A stretch of DNA of 64,000 bases. It comes from Segnochrobactrum spirostomi. Its GTDB lineage: Bacteria > Pseudomonadota > Alphaproteobacteria > Rhizobiales > Segnochrobactraceae. Shown piece by piece: positions 9,339-17,040 of the stretch. The stretch spans positions 1,178,001-1,242,000 of the forward strand of contig NZ_VWNA01000001.1 in the NCBI RefSeq assembly GCF_009600605.1, written 5' to 3'. Every line of letters starts with the position of its first letter. The stretch's first letter is position 1. The notes below the pieces were generated by a model. The model was not told the origin of the DNA. It saw nothing but the letters and a program-made list of their open reading frames with translations, and did no database searches. Made by a program: the position numbers and the translations under genes.

Positions 9339-9919
9339 TCCTTGTCGTCGACAATTACGATTCCTTCGTTTTCAACATCGCCCGCTACCTGACCGAGCTC
9401 GGCGCCGCGACCGAGGTGGTCCGCAACGACGCGATCGACGTCGCAGGCGTCGCCGCGCGGGCGCCGGAGGCGATCGTGCTGTCGCCCGGCCCGTGCACGC
9501 CGAACGAGGCGGGGGCGAGCCTCGACATCCTCGCCGCCTTCAACGGGCGCGTGCCGATCCTCGGCATCTGCCTCGGTCATCAGGCGATCGGCCAGGCCTT
9601 CGGCGGCCGGGTCGAGCGGGCCCAGCGGCCGCTGCACGGCCAGGCCTCGCCGATCCGCCACCGGGGCGAAGGGGTCTTCGCCGGGCTGCCGTCGCCGATG
9701 CAGGTCGGTCGCTACCATTCCCTCATCGTCGAGCTCGACGAGGAGAGCGGCCCGCTCGCGGTCACCGCGCGCTCGGAGGAAGGCGAGATCATGGGGCTCG
9801 CCCACCGGCACGCGCCGACCTACGGCGTGCAATTCCACCCCGAATCGATCGTGACGGAGCACGGCTACGCGCTCCTCGGCAATTTCCTGCGGCTAGCGGC
9901 CGTGAGCCGCGCGGCGTGA
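9335..9919 (+). CDS. pabA: Aminodeoxychorismate synthase, glutamine amidotransferase component
   Basis: This class I glutamine amidotransferase of 194 residues supplies ammonia to PabB. The N-terminal MILVVDNYDSFVFN is typical. The catalytic cysteine lies in GICLGHQAIG and the His-Glu pair in YGVQFHPESI. Anthranilate synthase component II has the same fold. The overlap with a PabB-type partner and the pabC remnant downstream decide for the folate role, although dual use cannot be excluded. Its ATG overlaps the pabB stop by four bases. Confidence 0.9.
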   Translation: MILVVDNYDSFVFNIARYLTELGAATEVVRNDAIDVAGVAARAPEAIVLSPGPCTPNEAGASLDILAAFNGRVPILGICLGHQAIGQAFGGRVERAQRPLHGQASPIRHRGEGVFAGLPSPMQVGRYHSLIVELDEESGPLAVTARSEEGEIMGLAHRHAPTYGVQFHPESIVTEHGYALLGNFLRLAAVSRAA

Positions 9920-9953
9920 CACGGGGCACGATAGCACGGGGGATGGGGCGCCG

Positions 9954-10807
9954 ATGATCTGGCTCGACGGCACGCTGTACGAGGGCGCCACGGCCCCGTT
10001 CGATCTCGCCGACCGCGGCCTTCTCCTCGCCGACGGCCTGTTCGAGACGATCACGGTCTTCGGCGGGACGCCGTTCCGCCTCGGATATCATCTCGAACGG
10101 CTCGCCGCGGGGGCCCGCACCCTCGGCTTCGAGATCGACAGGGCGGCCGCCGAACATTCGGTCGCGGCTCTGGCAGCTCGGACCCAGGACGGCCGGGGCG
10201 TCGTCCGCGTGACGGTGACGCGTGGCAGCGGTCCGCGCGGCCTCGCGCCGCCGCCCTCCCCCGCCCGACGACCTTCGCCGCGCTCGCGCCGTGGACGCCC
10301 GCATTTGCCGCCACGCCGGTTCGGCTGGCGACGCTCACGACCCGCCGCAACGAGACCTCGCCGCTCTCGCGCCTGAAGCCACTGGCTTATCTCGACAGTG
10401 TGCTCGGCATGGCCGAGGCGCGGCGCGCCGGCGCCGACGACGGGCTCTTCCTCAACACCCGCGGCGCGGTGGCCTCCACCACGATGGCGAACATCTTTGC
10501 CGTGATCGACGGGGAGATCGCCACGCCCGCGATCGAAGACGGCGTGCTCGCCGGCACGATCCGCGCCCTCCTTCTCGACCGTGGCGCGATCGCCGGGCTC
10601 CCTGTCCGGGCGCGTACGATCGAGCCCGCGACGCTTCGCGGCGCGTCCGAGGTCTTCATGACCAACAGCGTCCGCCTGGTCTGCCCTGTCACGGCCCTAG
10701 ACGGTACCCAGCTCGCCGCAGGACCGGTGGCCCGCGTCGCCCTCGCAGCGGTCGTCGCCTCCATTGCCACCGAGTGCGGCGATGCCCTGGACCGGCTGGG
10801 GGCGTAG
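9954..10807 (+). pseudogene. pabC: Aminodeoxychorismate lyase gene with a one-base frameshift
   Basis: PabC (EC 4.1.3.38, a PLP enzyme of fold type IV) splits aminodeoxychorismate to p-aminobenzoate and pyruvate. The first part reads normally from ATG 9954 (MIWLDGTLYEG, RGLLLADGLFET, VRVTVTRGSG). The rest lies in the -1 frame: the segment with the expected PLP lysine (SRLKPLAYLDSVLGMAEAR), then LNTRGAVASTTMANIF and the C-terminus to 10807. The frames join in the C-rich tract 10248-10266. Adding one C to the C5 run at 10258-10262 restores an uninterrupted 284-codon gene reading APPPSPRPTTFAALAP. This is either a real inactivating mutation or an assembly error. It follows pabA by 34 bp. Confidence 0.85.
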
Positions 10808-10826
10808 GACGCGCAGGGCTACGGCA

Positions 10827-10856
10827 TTGCGATTTCCGTATATGGTGACAATATAC
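10827..10856 (+). promoter_or_regulatory. Candidate brnTA promoter and operator palindrome
   Basis: GTATAT (10838-10843) and ATATAC (10851-10856) form a perfect inverted repeat with a 7-bp spacer, ending 4 bp before the brnT ATG. TTGCGA at 10827-10832 could be the -35 element, with a -10 inside the right half (AATATA). Transcription would then begin at or next to the ATG. BrnTA pairs are known to autoregulate through the antitoxin or complex. That this palindrome is the site is inferred. Confidence 0.6.
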
Positions 10857-10860
10857 ACCG

Positions 10861-11163
10861 ATGTTCGATTGGACCCGAATTTCCGGCTTCGATTGGGATG
10901 AGGGAAACGCTCGGAAGAGCACGGACAAGCATGGCGTGAGCCAAGCCGAAGCCGAGCAGATCTTTTTCAACGAGCCCCTGCTTCTGGCGGCGGATGTAGC
11001 CCATTCGAACATGGAGCGCCGCATTCAGGCCCTGGGCAGGACCGATGCGGGCCTCATGCTGCAGGTCACGTTCACGCTGCGTGAGGATGCAACGAAGATC
11101 CGCGTGATTTCCGCGAGGCCCATGAGCCGAAGGGAGCGCAAAGAATATGGCGAAGCCGACTAA
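10861..11163 (+). CDS. brnT: BrnT-family toxin (DUF497)
   Basis: The product is a 100-residue protein of the BrnT family, ribonuclease-like toxins with a RelE-type fold that block translation. The family pattern is visible: FDWDEGNARKSTDKHGVS near the N-terminus and IRVISARPMSRRERKEY near the C-terminus, which holds the catalytic Arg and Glu region. The toxin gene comes first and overlaps its antitoxin by 17 bp, the usual order for brnTA. No ribosome binding site precedes the ATG, which fits a leaderless transcript from the promoter described at 10827-10856. Base composition is more AT-rich than the flanking operons, suggesting acquisition. Confidence 0.9.
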   Translation: MFDWTRISGFDWDEGNARKSTDKHGVSQAEAEQIFFNEPLLLAADVAHSNMERRIQALGRTDAGLMLQVTFTLREDATKIRVISARPMSRRERKEYGEAD

Positions 11164-11419
11164 ATCCGTACCGACCTTCACGTCCGAAGCTGAGGAGCGG
11201 GCTTTCTGGGAGAGCCACGATTCGGTCGACTATGTGGATTGGAGCAAAGCAGAAAGAGTCCGTCTGCCAAATTTGAAGCCATCGTCGACGTCGATTTCCC
11301 TTCGACTTCCGACAGCCCTCCTAGAGCGGATCAAGGTCGCTGCCAACAAGCGAGACGTGCCCTACCAGTCCCTCATCAAGACGTGGCTCGCCGAGAAGAT
11401 CGACGCTGCCTCACGCTGA
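11147..11419 (+). CDS. brnA: BrnA-type (CopG-like) antitoxin
   Basis: The product is a 90-residue antitoxin. An acidic, toxin-binding N-terminal half (FTSEAEERAFWESHDSVDY, DWSKAERV) is followed by a ribbon-helix-helix DNA-binding segment (STSISLRLPTALLERIKVAA) and a final helix (PYQSLIKTWLAEKI). It would neutralise BrnT and repress the operon through the upstream palindrome. AAGGGAG within brnT serves as its ribosome binding site. No other plasmid or phage gene is nearby. Confidence 0.88.
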   Translation: MAKPTKSVPTFTSEAEERAFWESHDSVDYVDWSKAERVRLPNLKPSSTSISLRLPTALLERIKVAANKRDVPYQSLIKTWLAEKIDAASR

Positions 11420-11530
11420 GGCGTCGGGACGCACCGGATTGTCGATCCGGCCTCGCCTTCTGTATGGTCCCGCGCCACGGACGGTCCCCCGGGCGGTTGC
11501 GCCGTTGCGCCAAACAGAAGGAAAAATCCC

Positions 11531-12718
11531 ATGCACTATTCGTCGCGCGTCGAACGGATCGCGGGAGAAGGGGTTGCGGCGTGGGATATCCATCGCGCCG
11601 CCTGGGAGGCGAAGCGGGCGGGGCGCGACGTCATCATCCTGAGCGTCGGCGATCCCGATTTCGCCACGCCCGAACCGATCGTGGCCCGCGCCGTCGCGGC
11701 GCTCGAGGCCGGCGATACCCATTATACGGACGTTCCGGGCCGGCCCGAACTGCGCGCGGCGATTGCCGCCGAGCATGTCCGCCGCACCGGGCAGGCGGTC
11801 ACCGCCGAGAACGTCATCGTCGTCGCCGGCGCGCAGAACGGCCTGTTCTCGGTTTCGCAATGTCTGTTCGAGCCGGGCGACGAGGTCGTCGTGCTGGAGC
11901 CGATGTACCTCACCTACGAGGCGACCATCGGGGCCGCGGGCGCCCGCATCGTCACCGCCGCGCAGCCGGCGTCGAACGGCCTCCGTCCCGATCCCGCCCT
12001 CATCGCGCGCGCAGTCACGCCGCGGACCCGCGCGATCATGTTCGCCAATCCGAGCAACCCGACCGGCGTCGCGATGACCCGGGAAGAGCTCGAGGCGATC
12101 GCGGCGATCGCCCAGGAGAGCAATCTCTGGGTTATCGTGGACGAGGTCTATTCGAGCCTCGTGTTCGAGCGCGAGCATATCTCGCTCGCCTCCCTGCCCG
12201 GCATGGGCGAGCGCACCATCACCATCGAGAGCCTGTCGAAGTCCCACGCCATGACCGGCTGGCGCATCGGCTGGGTCGTCGGCCCGAAGACCCTCATCGA
12301 CCACATCGACAATCTCTCCCTCGCGATGCTCTACGGCCTGCCCGGCTTCATCCAGGAAGCCGCGATCGTCGCCGTGAAGGAGAGCCCGGCGATCACCGCC
12401 GCGATGCGCGACATCTACCGGCGGCGGCGCGATCTGGTGGCGTCGGCCCTCGCGGGGCTCGACGGCGTGCGCTGCCTGACGCCCGAGGCCGGCATGTTCT
12501 GCCTGCTCGACGTGCGCGGCACGGGCCTCAGCGCCCTCGATTATGCCTGGAGCCTGTTCCGCGAGACGGGGGTGAGCGTGCTCGATGCGGCGCCGTTCGG
12601 GCCGAGCGCGAGCGGCTTCGTGCGCGTCTCGTTCACCATCGACGAGGCGCAGCTCGCCGAGGCGTGCGACCGCATCGTCGGCTTCACGCAGCGCCTGATG
12701 CGGCGCAACGCGAGCTGA
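11531..12718 (+). CDS. aruH: Class I aminotransferase, probable arginine:pyruvate transaminase
   Basis: This is a 395-residue fold-type-I PLP aminotransferase. The PLP lysine is in SLSKSHAMTGWR; the arginine that binds the substrate carboxylate is in GFVRVSF. From memory the sequence tracks Pseudomonas AruH closely: an N-terminal HYSSRVERIAGEGVAAWDIH, THYTDVPGRPELR, and SLSKSHAMTGWRIGWVVGP. AruH moves the alpha-amino group of arginine to pyruvate, giving 5-guanidino-2-oxopentanoate. The predicted decarboxylase for that product lies at 17041 and gabT at 15211, which supports the role. AGAAGGA precedes the ATG. Another substrate among aspartate or alanine-type amino acids remains possible. Confidence 0.75.
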   Translation: MHYSSRVERIAGEGVAAWDIHRAAWEAKRAGRDVIILSVGDPDFATPEPIVARAVAALEAGDTHYTDVPGRPELRAAIAAEHVRRTGQAVTAENVIVVAGAQNGLFSVSQCLFEPGDEVVVLEPMYLTYEATIGAAGARIVTAAQPASNGLRPDPALIARAVTPRTRAIMFANPSNPTGVAMTREELEAIAAIAQESNLWVIVDEVYSSLVFEREHISLASLPGMGERTITIESLSKSHAMTGWRIGWVVGPKTLIDHIDNLSLAMLYGLPGFIQEAAIVAVKESPAITAAMRDIYRRRRDLVASALAGLDGVRCLTPEAGMFCLLDVRGTGLSALDYAWSLFRETGVSVLDAAPFGPSASGFVRVSFTIDEAQLAEACDRIVGFTQRLMRRNAS

Positions 12719-12763
12719 GCGGGGGTCTCCCGGCTCGCCCGGTTACGGTCAGACGATTCTTGA

Positions 12764-13171
12764 TTAGACGGAGCCCGTGCCCGCCAGCGCGTGGGCGATG
12801 ACGCGCGCCACGTCGGCCTGATCGAAGGGCTTCGGCAGCACCGGGCGGTCTCGCCACTGTTCTGGAAGACCGGCCGCGCCGTAGCCGGTGGCGAAGGCGA
12901 ACGGCACGCCGCGCGCGGCCAACGCTTCGGCGACGGGGAAGACCGCTTCGCCGCGGATGTTGACGTCGAGCACGGCCGCATCCATCGCCGCGGTGGGATC
13001 GGTGGCGATGGCGAGCGCCTCGGCGAGGCGCGACGCGGGGCCGACGATGGTGCAGCCGAGGTCCGTCAAGATGTCTTCAAGGAGCATGAGGACCAGCGCC
13101 TCGTCTTCGACGAGGAAGATCCGGTGCCCGCCCAGGGTCGCCTCACCGACAGCGGACGGCTTCGTCAGCAT
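12764..13171 (-). CDS. Single-domain response regulator, FAT GUY type
   Basis: The product has 135 residues and consists of a receiver domain only. The acidic pocket is in FLVEDEALVL, the phosphorylated Asp in AAVLDVNI, the switch Thr in FAFATGYG, and the conserved Lys in LPKPF. The string PFAFATGYG fits the FAT GUY group of single-domain regulators, known from Sphingomonas (SdrG and relatives) as part of the general stress phosphorelay. An EcfG-type promoter on the same strand lies 160 bp upstream (13332-13356), which supports a stress-signalling role. Partner kinases and PhyR are not in the window. It converges with the aruH gene. Confidence 0.88.
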   Translation of the reverse strand: MLTKPSAVGEATLGGHRIFLVEDEALVLMLLEDILTDLGCTIVGPASRLAEALAIATDPTAAMDAAVLDVNIRGEAVFPVAEALAARGVPFAFATGYGAAGLPEQWRDRPVLPKPFDQADVARVIAHALAGTGSV

Positions 13172-13331
13172 CGGGTCGACCTATCGCCAAGAGATACGGC
13201 GCCGATCACCGGCTTCGCCGAGATAACACTGCTCACCATCAGAGCCCCCAACTGCGCGGCAGGACGCCGAGATTTCCGGCGGTAGTCCGTACACAAGCCT
13301 GTCCCGCGCCGCTTTGAGGCGCATCGGCTTA

Positions 13332-13356
13332 AACGGTCTCCGACAGCGTCGGTTCC
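13332..13356 (-). promoter_or_regulatory. Candidate EcfG promoter of the FAT GUY response regulator gene
   Basis: On the minus strand GGAAC (13356-13352) and CGTT (13335-13332) are separated by exactly 16 bp, matching the ECF15/EcfG consensus. The only gene downstream in that direction is the response regulator at 13171. The implied leader is about 150 nt, which is long; no convincing reading frame was found within it. The site starts 25 bp after the flavin reductase stop. Confidence 0.7.
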
Positions 13357-13381
13357 CTTCGATGTGATGAAAATCTTCGGG

Positions 13382-13957
13382 TCACCCCGCCTCGCCCGCA
13401 CGGGGGTCTGTCGGCGGATCGAGGATCATGTCGGCATAAGCCCCGTGCCAATAGACCAGGGCGTTACGCTGCTCGCTGAACCGCGCCGCTTTGACCCGGC
13501 CGATCAGGATCGCGTGGGAATGGCGCTCGATCGCCTCCTCGAGTTCGCAATCGAACGCCGCGAGCGCATCCTCGAGAACGCTGACGCCGGTCGTGAGCGA
13601 TATCCACGAGCCGACGCCGTAGCGCTCGACGCCCTTGAAGCCGCCGCGTCCGGCGAACCGGTCGGCGATCGGGCGATGTTCCTGGCCGAGCACGTTGACG
13701 CCGAAATGGCCGTAGCGCTGGATCACCGGCCAAGCCGATCCGCTCCGGTTGACGCACACGATCAGGGTCGGCGGCTCGGCCGACAGCGAACTGACGGAGG
13801 TCGCGGTCAGGCCCGTCCGGTCGTCGCCGAGCCCGGCGGTGATGACGTTGACGCCGCCGGCGAGGTGACGCATCGCCTCGCGGAAGGTCTTCGGGTCCGT
13901 CTCGAGCGCATCGCGCACATCGACCGCGTCGAGGGACGGCCGTACCACAGCATTCAT
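13382..13957 (-). CDS. Flavin reductase family protein (FMN-binding split barrel)
   Basis: The product has 191 residues and the pattern of NAD(P)H:flavin oxidoreductases that feed reduced flavin to two-component monooxygenases (HpaC/NtaB type). Seen are FREAMRHLAGGVNVITAG, TGLTATSVSSLSAEPPTLIVCVN, FGVNVLGQEH, and a C-terminal ILIGRVKAA...ALVYWHGAY. No partner oxygenase is adjacent, so the pathway is unknown. GAAGGCGA precedes the ATG. The gene is divergent from the broken LysR gene, a common layout for a regulator and its target. Confidence 0.87.
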   Translation of the reverse strand: MNAVVRPSLDAVDVRDALETDPKTFREAMRHLAGGVNVITAGLGDDRTGLTATSVSSLSAEPPTLIVCVNRSGSAWPVIQRYGHFGVNVLGQEHRPIADRFAGRGGFKGVERYGVGSWISLTTGVSVLEDALAAFDCELEEAIERHSHAILIGRVKAARFSEQRNALVYWHGAYADMILDPPTDPRAGEAG

Positions 13958-14211
13958 CGGGTCGCCTTCGGAGTGCCGATCGGGAGGCAGTTCGGAATTA
14001 ATCTATTCAAGCGGTATCTTATTCGCCGACGAGCCCCGTCGCAAGCATAGGCATCCTGCCGGAGCCCTCCGAAGCGGTCGGATTTTGCGCGCGAGCCGGC
14101 TTGCCGAGGAGCCGCATTCGCCGAATGATCCCGTAACGCGATCCCCTGCGCAACAGGCCTTGCCGCAACGCCCCTTTTCGGGCTCGACCCATCTCTTCGA
14201 GGAGACGAACC

Positions 14212-15143
14212 CTGGCCCGCCCGCTGCCCCCTCTCGTCGCGCTCCGCGCCTTCGAGGCCGTCGGCCGGACCGGCAGCGTGCGCGCGGCCGGCGAGGAGCT
14301 CGCGGTGAGCCACACCGTGGTGTCCCGCCACGTCCGGCATCTGGAGGCGCGGCTCGGAACCAAGCTCCTCGAAACCGGGGGCGGCGGCTGGTGTTGACCG
14401 CCGACGGCGCCCGTTTCCACGCTCAGATCGAGGCCGCCTTCGAGCAGATCGCCCGGGCGACCGCCGCCTTGAAACCCGGCGCGCCGACGACGCTCTCGAT
14501 CTGGTCGGGCCCCGGCATCGCCGCCCGCCGCCTGCTGCCGCGCCTGCCTGAGCTCGAGGCGCTGCTGCCGGCCCGCGAGATCATGTTGCAGCCGACCCTC
14601 GCCCGACCCGATTGGCACCGCCGCGAAGCCGACGCCGAGATCGCCTATCTCGACGGACCCGACCGGCGCGACGGCGTACGCTCTGAACTGATCGCCCGGC
14701 CGCGGCTGTTTCCGGTCGCGAGCCCGGCTCTGCGCGCCGCCTTTCCGAATGTCGGGACCGCCGCCGATCTCCTCGCGATGCCGCTCCTGCACGAGGAATC
14801 GACGGACCAATGGATGCGCTGGTTCGAGGCGGCGGGGCTCGAACGGGTGCCGCCCCTGCGCGGCGCGCGGCTCTGGCACGCCCATCTCGCCATGGAGGCC
14901 GCGCGGCTCGGCCAGGGCGTCGCCCTCGCCATCGAGACCCTCGTCGGCGAGGAGATCGCGACCGGCGCCCTCGTCGAGGTGGTGCCTTCGGATGTCCGCC
15001 TCGGCGGCTATTATCTCGTCGCCCCGGCAGCCCGCTGGGGCGATCCGGACCTTGGTGCCCTGCGCGCGTGGGTCGCGACCGTGTTCGGCGAGCCGGCGGC
15101 CTCCCCTATGGTGCCTTTTAGACACCAATCGAGTACCAACTAG
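14212..15143 (+). pseudogene. LysR-family regulator gene with a one-base frameshift and a CTG start position
   Basis: The helix-turn-helix part is readable only in the frame starting at CTG 14212: ARPLPPLVALRAFEAVGR, VRAAGEELAVSHTVVSRHVR, LEARLGTKLLET (GcvA-like). The effector domain (GRRLVLTADGARF onward to 15143) is in the -1 frame. Adding one G to the G5 run at 14377-14381 joins them into a 310-residue protein of normal length. No ATG, GTG or TTG exists in the first frame back to its stop at 14134-14136, yet CGAGGAG lies 7 bp before the CTG. So either CTG is used or the start codon has changed. It precedes gabT by 67 bp and faces the flavin reductase gene. Confidence 0.82.
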
Positions 15144-15210
15144 GCAATTGCGTCCATGGGGCCGGACTGAGAATGTTCCGGTCGGACCCGCTTCGTCCCG
15201 AGGAAAAGAC

Positions 15211-16494
15211 ATGACGACCAATGCTGAATTGCTGGCCCGGCGTACCAAGGCGGTTGCGCGCGGCGTCGGCCACATCACCCCGATTTCCGCCGCCCGCGCC
15301 GAGAACGCGGAAGTGTGGGACGTCGAGGGCCGGCGCTATGTCGATTTCGCCGGCGGCATCGCGGTGCTCAACACCGGCCATCGCCATCCGAAGGTGATGG
15401 CGGCGGTGCGCGAGCAGATGGAGAACTTCACCCACACCTGCTTCCAGGTGCTGATGTACGAGCCGTACATCGCGCTCGCCGAGAAGCTGAACGCGCTCGC
15501 CCCGATCGAGGGCGACGCCAAGTCGCTGTTCTTCACGACCGGCGCCGAGGCGACCGAGAACGCCATCAAGATCGCCCGCGCCGCCACCGGCCGCACCGGC
15601 ATCATCGCCTTCACCGGCGCCTTCCACGGCCGCACGGTGCTCGCGATGAACATGACCGGCAAGGTCGTGCCCTACAAGAAGGGCCTCGGCGCCGCGCTGC
15701 CCGAGATCTGGCACGTGCCGTTCCCGGTGCCGCAGCTCGACGTCAGCGTCGAGGATTCGATCCGCTACCTGAACTTCCTGTTCAAGGCCGACATCGATCC
15801 GGGCCGCGTCGCCGCGATCATCATCGAGCCGGTGCAGGGCGAAGGCGGCTTCCATCCGGCTCCCCCGGAGCTGATGCGCGCCCTGCGCCAGATCTGCGAC
15901 ACCCACGGCATCGTGCTGATCGCCGACGAAGTGCAGACCGGGTTCGGCCGCACCGGCAAGATGTTCGCGATGGAGCATTACGACGTGAAGCCGGACCTGA
16001 TCTGCGTGGCGAAGAGCCTCGCGGGCGGCTTCCCGCTCTCGGGCGTGGTCGGCAAGGCCTCGGTCGTCGATGCGGCCGATCCGGGCGGCCTCGGCGGCAC
16101 CTATGCCGGCAACCCGCTCGCCTGCGCCGCGGCGCTCGCGGTGATCGACGTGATCGCCGAGGAGAAGCTGCTCGACCGCGCCAACGCCCTCGGCGCGCGC
16201 GTCAAGGGCCGCCTCGAGGCGATCCAGCGCAAGAACGAGCTTCTGCCGATCGCCGCGATCCGCGGCCCGGGCGCGATGATCGCCTTCGACATCGTCAAGG
16301 AGCGCGGCACCGACACTCCGGACGCCGAGGCGACCAAGGCGGTGGTGAAGCGCGCCTACGAGAACGGCCTCGTGCTGCTCTCGTGCGGCACCAACGCGAA
16401 CACCATCCGCATCCTCGTGCCGCTCACCGCCTCGGACGCGGTGATCGACGAAGGTCTGGACCTGCTCGAGCACGCCCTCACCGCCGCCGCATGA
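15211..16494 (+). CDS. gabT: 4-aminobutyrate--2-oxoglutarate transaminase
   Basis: The product is a 427-residue class III aminotransferase. Landmarks are GGIAVLNTGHRHPKV, LFFTTGAEATENAIKIAR, FTGAFHGRT, the IADEVQTGFGRTGK stretch with the PLP-stacking Asp, and the PLP lysine in AKSLAGGFPLSG. GabT converts GABA to succinate semialdehyde. In the arginine transaminase route GABA is produced from 4-guanidinobutyrate, which links it to the aruH-like and aruI-like genes around it. 5-Aminovalerate may also be used. GAGGAAAAG precedes the ATG, and the stop overlaps the next gene (ATGA). Confidence 0.92.
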   Translation: MTTNAELLARRTKAVARGVGHITPISAARAENAEVWDVEGRRYVDFAGGIAVLNTGHRHPKVMAAVREQMENFTHTCFQVLMYEPYIALAEKLNALAPIEGDAKSLFFTTGAEATENAIKIARAATGRTGIIAFTGAFHGRTVLAMNMTGKVVPYKKGLGAALPEIWHVPFPVPQLDVSVEDSIRYLNFLFKADIDPGRVAAIIIEPVQGEGGFHPAPPELMRALRQICDTHGIVLIADEVQTGFGRTGKMFAMEHYDVKPDLICVAKSLAGGFPLSGVVGKASVVDAADPGGLGGTYAGNPLACAAALAVIDVIAEEKLLDRANALGARVKGRLEAIQRKNELLPIAAIRGPGAMIAFDIVKERGTDTPDAEATKAVVKRAYENGLVLLSCGTNANTIRILVPLTASDAVIDEGLDLLEHALTAAA

Positions 16495-16955
16495 GCGACG
16501 TGACGATTGCGGCGGAGAGCCCGCGTCAGCCGGAGATCGTGCGCCTCCTCGAGGCGCTCGATCTTTATCTGGAGGCGCTCTATCCGCCGGATTCGAACCA
16601 TCTCCTCGACATCGAGGCGCTGGCGCAGCCGAACATCCGCTTTCTCGTCGCCCGCAACGGCGAGGGATCGGCGCTCGGCTGCGCGGCGCTTCGCGTGTTT
16701 TCGGCGGAGGGCTACGGCGAGCTGAAGCGCATGTATGTCGATCCGGCCGCCCGCGGCCTGAAGATCGGCCGGCGCCTGCTCGCCGCGATCGAGGACGCGG
16801 CGCGCGGCGAAGGTCTCGCCGCGGTGCGCCTCGAAACCGGCATCGCGCAGCCGGAGGCGATCGGCCTCTACCGCGCCGCCGGCTACCGCGAAGGCCCGCC
16901 CTTCGGCGAATACCGACCGGACCCGCTGAGCCTCTTTATGGAGCGGGTTCTCTGA
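16491..16955 (+). CDS. GNAT-family N-acetyltransferase
   Basis: The product has 154 residues. The GNAT core is visible: strand 4 and the acetyl-CoA site in ELKRMYVDPAARGLKIGRRLL (Q/R-x-x-G-x-G/A variant RGLKIG), then LAAVRLETGIAQPEAIGLYRAAGYRE and a final strand ending LFMERVL. The acceptor substrate cannot be deduced. Its ATG overlaps the gabT stop by four bases and aruI follows 85 bp later, so it is probably co-transcribed with the arginine/GABA genes. Confidence 0.87.
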   Translation: MSDVTIAAESPRQPEIVRLLEALDLYLEALYPPDSNHLLDIEALAQPNIRFLVARNGEGSALGCAALRVFSAEGYGELKRMYVDPAARGLKIGRRLLAAIEDAARGEGLAAVRLETGIAQPEAIGLYRAAGYREGPPFGEYRPDPLSLFMERVL

Positions 16956-17040
16956 CGTCCGTCGGATGGCGACAAGCGACCGTCCGGCAAACCGCATAAC
17001 AACAATCCAGAGCAGACCATCCGAGAGAAGGAACTCCCCC

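Noticed and set aside
10248-10266. Programmed -1 frameshifting in pabC
   Set aside because: The tract lacks a clear slippery heptamer with a downstream stem-loop, pabC genes are not known to be frameshifted, and a homopolymer deletion explains it more simply.
13165-13401. Small minus-strand frame overlapping the EcfG promoter and leader
   Set aside because: It starts inside the flavin reductase gene, upstream of the predicted transcription start, and has no recognisable features.
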